From NCBI GenBank assembly GCA_012839235.1, contig DUNS01000183.1, forward strand, positions 1 through 38,422: DNA of 38,422 bases, written 5' to 3'. The notes under the pieces are model-generated. The model was given only the letters and a program-made list of their open reading frames with translations, ran no database searches and was not told the DNA's origin. This DNA comes from Clostridiales bacterium (lineage in GTDB: Bacteria > Bacillota > Clostridia > Lachnospirales > Lachnospiraceae). Shown here one piece after another: positions 34,257 through 38,422 of the stretch (its first letter is position 1; every line of letters begins with the position of its first letter). Both the position numbers and the translations under genes were made by a program.

Positions 34257-34261
34257 TATAT

Positions 34262-34294
34262 AAAAAGATACATTCCTGGGAATGTATCTTTTTT
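34262..34294 (+). terminator. Rho-independent terminator after tRNA-Trp
   Basis: AAAAAGATACATTCC pairs perfectly with GGAATGTATCTTTTT around a 2-nt gap, ending in a T-run. It begins 5 nt after the tRNA and looks bidirectional. Confidence 0.92.
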
Positions 34295-34482
34295 ACTTAT
34301 ATAATTAATTGATAAAGGATAACAACCAACCCAGACAATGCTATGGTAGCAAGAGAATATATCGAGAAAATGTAAAAAACCTAGGGGTATTTTGATGTAT
34401 ATGAAACATTTACATACAGCCCTTCGTCTAATAGGTATAGATAAATTTGCAAAAGAATAGGACATGATGAAAGGATGATATT

Positions 34483-35433
34483 ATGAAGATAAAAATTAAT
34501 TTATTGATGATCTTGCTTGGAATAATGGTTGTCTTACAGCTGGGATGCTCTAATGCAGCCAAAGACAATAAGGAGCCCAATAATCAGGAGACCAGCCAGG
34601 AGGAAGGTAATAAAGATAAAGATATTGAAGCTTCAGCTGATAATGATGAGAGAATTATTAATGAATATGAGGAGCTTTTGTTTGACGAGGGCGTAAGCAT
34701 TGCTGATATAATCCAATACATTAAGGACAATATTTCTCAAGCATCTATAGAAACAGCCACAATGATGGTTGAAAGGCTAGAGGGAGAGCAAGAATATTAT
34801 CTTTCCTCTTTAGAAGAAGAGTTTGATTCTGAAAAGGTACAGGGAATTCTGCTTGAGGCAATGGTTGGTGGAGAGGATTATAAGGATCCGGCTAATATTC
34901 AGGATGAAGATGTAAAGGCACTGTTAAACAAGACTTTCAGCAATGGCTTTTCTATTGACACAGCAGAAGGATACGTATATCCAATAATAGACTACTCTAT
35001 ATACGAAGAATTTATTACTTATATTTATGATGATCTTGCTTTATATTATATGATTATGGTTACTGAAGCTACTAAGCCATTTGCCAAGGATGCTGCTCTA
35101 CTCATAAGCTGGAAAGAAGTGATTGATAGGGTATTATCTACGGAGATTTTCATTGAGGAATTTGGAAACTCAACAAAGGCCAGGCTAATTAATGATCTTC
35201 ATAACCGTTATGTAAGAGTTGCTCTATATGGATTAGACAACACCCTTCTTTTTGATTATGAGACCAAGACTATGGATGAGGAAGCCAAAGTTGCCTATGA
35301 GACCGCCGTAGACAAATATACTGGAAGTGAGTTTATATCAACCTTAGAAAACTTTATGGATCTTGTAGCAAAGAATGATTATATTCTTAATGATGAAGTA
35401 ATAAAGGCCAGAGATACAATAGTAGGATATTAG
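34483..35433 (+). CDS. Lipoprotein of unknown function
   Basis: 316 residues. The N-terminus has a lysine-rich start, a hydrophobic run and the lipobox LQLGC (Cys at about 22), so it should be lipid-anchored outside the membrane. An acidic, low-complexity linker (about 25-55, EPNNQETSQEEGNKDKD) leads into a folded, mostly helical domain (about 58-316). That domain includes SIADIIQYIKDNISQASIETATMMVERLEGEQEYYL. I recognise no family. GAAAGGATGAT and a 3-nt gap precede the ATG. It stands alone between tRNA-Trp and a converging S-component gene. Confidence 0.82.
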   Translation: MKIKINLLMILLGIMVVLQLGCSNAAKDNKEPNNQETSQEEGNKDKDIEASADNDERIINEYEELLFDEGVSIADIIQYIKDNISQASIETATMMVERLEGEQEYYLSSLEEEFDSEKVQGILLEAMVGGEDYKDPANIQDEDVKALLNKTFSNGFSIDTAEGYVYPIIDYSIYEEFITYIYDDLALYYMIMVTEATKPFAKDAALLISWKEVIDRVLSTEIFIEEFGNSTKARLINDLHNRYVRVALYGLDNTLLFDYETKTMDEEAKVAYETAVDKYTGSEFISTLENFMDLVAKNDYILNDEVIKARDTIVGY

Positions 35434-35466
35434 AATAATACAATGTTTATAAGAGGATAAAATATA

Positions 35467-35515
35467 AAGGACTATGATTTTGGAATTGTTTGACCCAAAT
35501 CATAGTCCTTGTTAG
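35467..35515. terminator. Bidirectional terminator between convergent genes
   Basis: AAGGACTATGATTT (35467-35480) pairs perfectly with AAATCATAGTCCTT (35497-35510). T-rich sequence follows on both strands, so it can serve the lipoprotein gene and the minus-strand gene. Confidence 0.85.
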
Positions 35516-35565
35516 TGTTTAATAATTTTATATATTAATGGTATATCCATTCATTTATTTATAGA

Positions 35566-36153
35566 TCAGGAACTTACATGTTTAACATGCTTTGTTCTTA
35601 CTTTAGCATTAGCTGGTATAGTAATGATATATTGAAGTGGCTTCCATACATAGACTGCTATACTAAAATCCACCATACTATGAATGAAGGTTCCAATTCC
35701 TACCAAACCGATTACTGAAATGAGATATCCCTTTTCTTCATAATTAGCCAATGTTCCACCCCAATAAAATATGGTAACTACCACAACCTCAGCTACAGCA
35801 TGAATAAGGCTGACAACAACACTAAATAATAGGGAGCTTTTAAAAGAAAGTAGAATATCATTATTCCTCTTAAGTATTAATGCTCCAGTTAATGCAAATA
35901 TAAAGTGAGTTAAGGCTCTAAGTACGATAACAATTGGAGTTCCTGATATAAGGAAACCAAAAGTAGTTAGTAAGGCTACAAATATTGATACAAGAGGGGA
36001 TATAAACATTGCAATAAATACAGGTACATGACTTGCTAGGGTAAATGAAGCTGGTTCCATAGAAATTCTTGGCATTACCATAGGTATGATTATACCTATT
36101 GCACATAATAAAGCGGCAATTGTCATTGTTTTAATTTTGGTTTGAGTGTTCAT
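35566..36153 (-). CDS. niaX: ECF transporter S component, probably niacin-specific (NiaX-like)
   Basis: The substrate-binding membrane subunit of an energy-coupling factor vitamin transporter. It would work with the shared EcfA/EcfT module encoded elsewhere. The 195 residues form about six helices. The EPASFTLASHVPVFIAMFIS segment (about 32-51), TTFGFLISGTPIVIVLRALTHFIFALTGA (about 63-91) and the overall length fit the NiaX group as I remember it. The gene's promoter carries an inverted repeat with the TGTCTTG core I associate with the niacin repressor NiaR, which supports niacin as the substrate. AAGGATGGT precedes the start. The symbol depends on that inference. Confidence 0.75.
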   Translation of the reverse strand: MNTQTKIKTMTIAALLCAIGIIIPMVMPRISMEPASFTLASHVPVFIAMFISPLVSIFVALLTTFGFLISGTPIVIVLRALTHFIFALTGALILKRNNDILLSFKSSLLFSVVVSLIHAVAEVVVVTIFYWGGTLANYEEKGYLISVIGLVGIGTFIHSMVDFSIAVYVWKPLQYIITIPANAKVRTKHVKHVSS

Positions 36154-36221
36154 TGAATTACACCATCCTTATTTTATGTATAATATTTTTTTGTAGCAAG
36201 CAGCTCCCTTATAGTAAACTT

Positions 36222-36244
36222 GATAGCTGTCTTGTCAGCTGTAA
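36222..36244 (-). promoter_or_regulatory. Probable NiaR operator
   Basis: AGCTGTCTTGTCAGCT (36225-36240 on the plus strand) is an inverted repeat AGCTG...CAGCT with a TGTCTTGTCA centre. It lies at the transcription start, directly downstream of the -10. This resembles the NiaR/YrxA niacin-repressor box as I recall it. The repressor gene itself is not in the window. Confidence 0.55.
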
Positions 36245-36272
36245 TTATACTGTAAAGTAAGGAGTGTGTCAA
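36244..36272 (-). promoter_or_regulatory. Promoter of the niaX-like gene
   Basis: On the minus strand TTGACA (36272-36267), a 17-nt spacer and TATAAT (36249-36244), a near-consensus sigma-A promoter, with a leader of about 80 nt. Confidence 0.9.
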
Positions 36273-36372
36273 TGATTATTTTAAAATACTTGAATCTTGT
36301 ATCTATTAGCATTACCAATCCTCCTGAAATTTATAAAAAATTTACCAATATATATTAACATAAACTGTTAGC

Positions 36373-36438
36373 TTGTGAAAAAATATTTACTATACTATAA
36401 TGAACTAGGGCTTATATAATACATATTTAAGACCTAGT
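36373..36438 (+). promoter_or_regulatory. Promoter and leader hairpin of the DNA glycosylase gene
   Basis: TTGTGA (36373-36378), a 17-nt spacer and TATAAT (36396-36401). The expected start point falls at a hairpin in which ACTAGG (36404-36409) pairs with CCTAGT (36433-36438) and CTTA with TAAG inside it. Confidence 0.65.
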
Positions 36439-36495
36439 ACTAACTTTGGTATATAGAAATTTACTGTAATTGAAGAATAAAAGAGAGGTTAAGTT

Positions 36496-37323
36496 TTGAT
36501 TATAAATAACGAAAATTTAGATATTAAGCAGATTGCAGAATCAGGGCAATGCTTTCGTATGAATGCTTTAGAGGACAATAAATATAGGACAGTGGCCTAT
36601 GGAAGATATATTGAATTAACTCAAATTGATGAAACTACTGTGGATTTTAGCTGTACAGAAGAAGAGTTTAATGAAATCTGGAAGGATTATTTTGATTTGT
36701 CATATGATTATAAAAGAATTGTGGATAGACTTTTGTCTGGAAAGGATGAATTCCTGAAAAAATCTGCGGATTTTGGTAAGGGAATAAGGATTCTGCGTCA
36801 GGAGCCATTTGAAGCTTTGATCAGCTTTATTATTTCTCAAAATAAGAATATTCCGGCTATTAAGACATGTATCGAAGGAATTTGCAGGGAGTATGGGGAG
36901 CCTGTTAAAACCCCACAAGGTATAATGAATGAATATTATACATTCCCTACTCCAGAAGCCCTTGCTTTTGCTAACAGAGAAGACCTACGGAAGCTTAAAA
37001 CTGGTTATAGAGATGAATACATAATCCAGGCTGCTAGGGCTGTATATGAGGGAGAGCTAGATCTTCAGGCTTTAGTGGAAAGTTCCCATGAAGTAGCAGT
37101 TGAAGCTCTTATGAGGCTTAAAGGTGTTGGAATGAAGGTGGCTAACTGTGTTTCCCTATTTGGTCTCCATCATATTGAAGCATTTCCTGTTGATGTATGG
37201 ATTAAAAAGATATTAGATGATGTATATGATGGTAAGTTTGATTTGAATTTATACAGTGGATATGCAGGAATTGTGCAGCAGTATATGTTTTATTATATAC
37301 GCTCTGCCCAATTAATAGGCTAG
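36496..37323 (+). CDS. 8-oxoguanine DNA glycosylase/lyase (OGG1-type)
   Basis: Removes oxidised guanine from DNA in base-excision repair. The 275 residues comprise an OGG-type N-terminal domain (GQCFRMNALEDNKYRTVAYG, with the QxFRW-like opening), a central helical domain with FEALISFIISQNKNIPAIK, and the helix-hairpin-helix LMRLKGVGMKVANCVSLFG at about 215-233. Its lysine in GMKVAN is the expected Schiff-base residue, and the aspartate in FPVDVW at about 242 is the expected catalytic Asp. The start is TTG with AGAGAGG 7 nt upstream; no nearby in-frame ATG fits better. AlkA-like methyladenine activity is the main alternative. It converges on the thioesterase gene 5 bp away. Confidence 0.9.
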   Translation: MIINNENLDIKQIAESGQCFRMNALEDNKYRTVAYGRYIELTQIDETTVDFSCTEEEFNEIWKDYFDLSYDYKRIVDRLLSGKDEFLKKSADFGKGIRILRQEPFEALISFIISQNKNIPAIKTCIEGICREYGEPVKTPQGIMNEYYTFPTPEALAFANREDLRKLKTGYRDEYIIQAARAVYEGELDLQALVESSHEVAVEALMRLKGVGMKVANCVSLFGLHHIEAFPVDVWIKKILDDVYDGKFDLNLYSGYAGIVQQYMFYYIRSAQLIG

Positions 37324-37328
37324 TAATA

Positions 37329-37799
37329 TTAATAGCCTTCCCTTCGTCTTTCTTCCCTTAAGGCCCTCCGTCTTACACCTGCTTCCCACTCAGCTTTTTG
37401 GCTTTCGGTTTCAACTATTAGGCCTGGAACTGGCGTGGGATTGCCATCGTCATCAAGAGCAACCATTACTATATATGCTCTATTAACAACCTTCCTTATA
37501 CCTGCCAAATCTTCAACATAAGTATCTACCCTGACTTCCATGGAGGTATTACCCACATAAGTCATACGTCCAATAATAACTAATGTATTATTAATAAAAG
37601 CACCTGCTTTAAATTGAAGATTATCTATGGCAACGGTGGTAACATTATGACCAGAATGACGCCTTGCAACTACTGCAGCAACTACATCAATCCATTCAAC
37701 CAGTTGACCACCAAAAAGCCTGTCCTGACCATTAATGTGAACAGGCATCAATATTTGAATTTGTTCTGTGATTGAATCCTCAACACGTTTAGCTTCCAT
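37329..37799 (-). CDS. Hot-dog fold acyl-CoA thioesterase
   Basis: Hydrolyses acyl-CoA to free acid and CoA. The 156 residues carry the YciA/BFIT-type core MPVHINGQDRLFGGQLVEWIDVVAAVVARRH, in which an asparagine-glycine loop and GG.L..W.D are family markers, plus VDNLQF-like VAIDNLQFKAG. The ORF track begins 27 codons earlier; I use ATG 37799 because GAAAGGAAG sits 6-8 nt upstream and homologues start here. The C-terminal tail is arginine-rich (RRRALREERRREGY). Substrate chain length is unknown. Confidence 0.92.
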   Translation of the reverse strand: MEAKRVEDSITEQIQILMPVHINGQDRLFGGQLVEWIDVVAAVVARRHSGHNVTTVAIDNLQFKAGAFINNTLVIIGRMTYVGNTSMEVRVDTYVEDLAGIRKVVNRAYIVMVALDDDGNPTPVPGLIVETESQKAEWEAGVRRRALREERRREGY

Positions 37800-37976
37800 A
37801 TAGCTTCCTTTCAAAATGAGTTTATTGAGAAAATGCGAAACTTTTAGGTTGTAGAATATAAAAAATTTATTACTTCGCAATTATATATAGGTTTAGTTAT
37901 GTTTAATCTATCATTATTTTATACTGTTAGGGTGTTATTTTCAAGGAATTTAATTAATGGGTTGTATATTGGATGA

Positions 37977-38004
37977 TTGACGCAGTCAAATTATATGGTA
38001 TAAT
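37977..38004 (+). promoter_or_regulatory. Promoter of the aldolase gene
   Basis: TTGACG (37977-37982), a 16-nt spacer and TATAAT (37999-38004) with TGG before it (extended -10), about 54 nt before the start codon. Confidence 0.88.
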
Positions 38005-38057
38005 AAATGTGAAATAATTATCTATGAAAATTCTAACAATGAAAGGATGATATGAAG

Positions 38058-38422
38058 ATGGGATTAGTTTCGACGAAAGAAATGTTCCAGAAAGCATATG
38101 AAGGCGGCTATGCAATAGGAGCATTTAATGTAAACAATATGGAGATTATTCAAGGTATTATGGAAGCAGCAGGGGAGGAAAAGGCGCCAATTATTTTACA
38201 GGTGTCTGCTGGAGCAAGAAAGTATGCTAAACATGAATATCTTGTTAACCTAGTTAAGGCATCTTTAGAATATGCTGATGTCCCAGTTGCTCTTCACTTA
38301 GACCATGGTCCTGATTTTGAAACTTGTAAATCTTGTATAGATGGTGGGTTTACATCCGTTATGATAGATGGTTCTCATCTTAGTTTTGAGGAGAATATAG
38401 CATTAACAAAGCAAGTAGTTGA
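38058..38422 (+). CDS. fba: Class II fructose-1,6-bisphosphate aldolase, 5' part
   Basis: Splits fructose 1,6-bisphosphate into two triose phosphates in glycolysis, using zinc. The frame is open from the ATG to the window edge (about 121 residues, incomplete), so the ORF track missed it. It reads MGLVSTKEMFQKAYEGGYAI, then GAFNVNNMEIIQGI, IILQVSAGARKYA, VALHLDHGPDFETC (zinc-binding His and the catalytic Asp) and SVMIDGSH. An in-frame ATG two codons earlier (38052) is only 4 nt from GAAAGGA; 38058 has better spacing and fits family N-termini. pfkA, for the preceding step, lies 37 kb to the left. Confidence 0.95.
   Translation, partial: MGLVSTKEMFQKAYEGGYAIGAFNVNNMEIIQGIMEAAGEEKAPIILQVSAGARKYAKHEYLVNLVKASLEYADVPVALHLDHGPDFETCKSCIDGGFTSVMIDGSHLSFEENIALTKQVV

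Larger units (their letters stand above)
36154..36495. other. 342-bp divergent promoter region
   Basis: It holds the niaX-like promoter and operator on the minus strand (36222-36272) and the glycosylase promoter on the plus strand (36373-36401). Between them is AT-rich sequence in which I see no gene. Confidence 0.6.

Overview
The window is chromosomal DNA from a low-GC, AT-rich anaerobic Firmicute, most likely a Clostridia/Lachnospiraceae-type bacterium. This is inferred from the AAAGG-type ribosome binding sites, the mcsA-mcsB-clpC-radA gene order, an [FeFe]-hydrogenase-like protein, a cohesin-like surface protein, an intracellular GH3 glucosidase and the absence of aerobic respiratory genes. 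I cannot name the species. There is no phage, insertion sequence or CRISPR array.

Layout. 1-2.9 kb: pfkA and an ABC exporter. 3.0-4.6 kb: an ECF sigma factor overlapping a membrane protein that looks like its anti-sigma factor and carries an in-frame 18-bp tandem repeat. 4.8-8.4 kb: a small acidic membrane-anchored protein, a DUF1622 membrane protein and a large secreted Ig-like protein. 8.5-10.1 kb: bacteriohemerythrin convergent with a divergent [FeFe]-hydrogenase-like protein. 10.4-15.7 kb: two small membrane proteins (one VanZ-like), an M29-type aminopeptidase and an ABC transporter ATPase/permease pair. 16.0-19.0 kb: purM-purN-purD. 19.5-21.9 kb: a GH3 beta-glucosidase behind a hairpin-rich leader. 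22.5-27.0 kb: two exported proteins (SH3/glucosaminidase/cadherin-like; cohesin/cadherin-like/TM). 27.1-33.6 kb: a stress operon in which a GntR/YtrA-type regulator sits where CtsR is expected, then mcsA, mcsB and clpC, followed by a small conserved gene and radA. 33.6-38.4 kb: a helical protein, tRNA-Trp, a lipoprotein, a niacin-type ECF S component with a likely NiaR operator, an OGG-type DNA glycosylase, an acyl-CoA thioesterase and the 5' part of class II fructose-bisphosphate aldolase.

The most unusual content is intergenic. Three elements of about 210 bp (4614-4826, 19011-19229 on the minus strand, 22099-22305) share a core whose single-stranded positions are conserved while its stems change sequence with compensating changes. 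Each core is enclosed in long complementary arms whose sequences are unrelated between copies. This is the signature of a structured RNA or a hairpin-type repeat family; I do not recognise it as a known family. Two other long imperfect palindromes (15796-15914 and 25463-25627) do not share this core.

Several ORF-track starts were moved on ribosome-binding-site and family grounds (10853, 11228, 19510, 27121, 28039, and 37799 on the minus strand). The aldolase gene at the right edge is missing from the track because it runs off the window.
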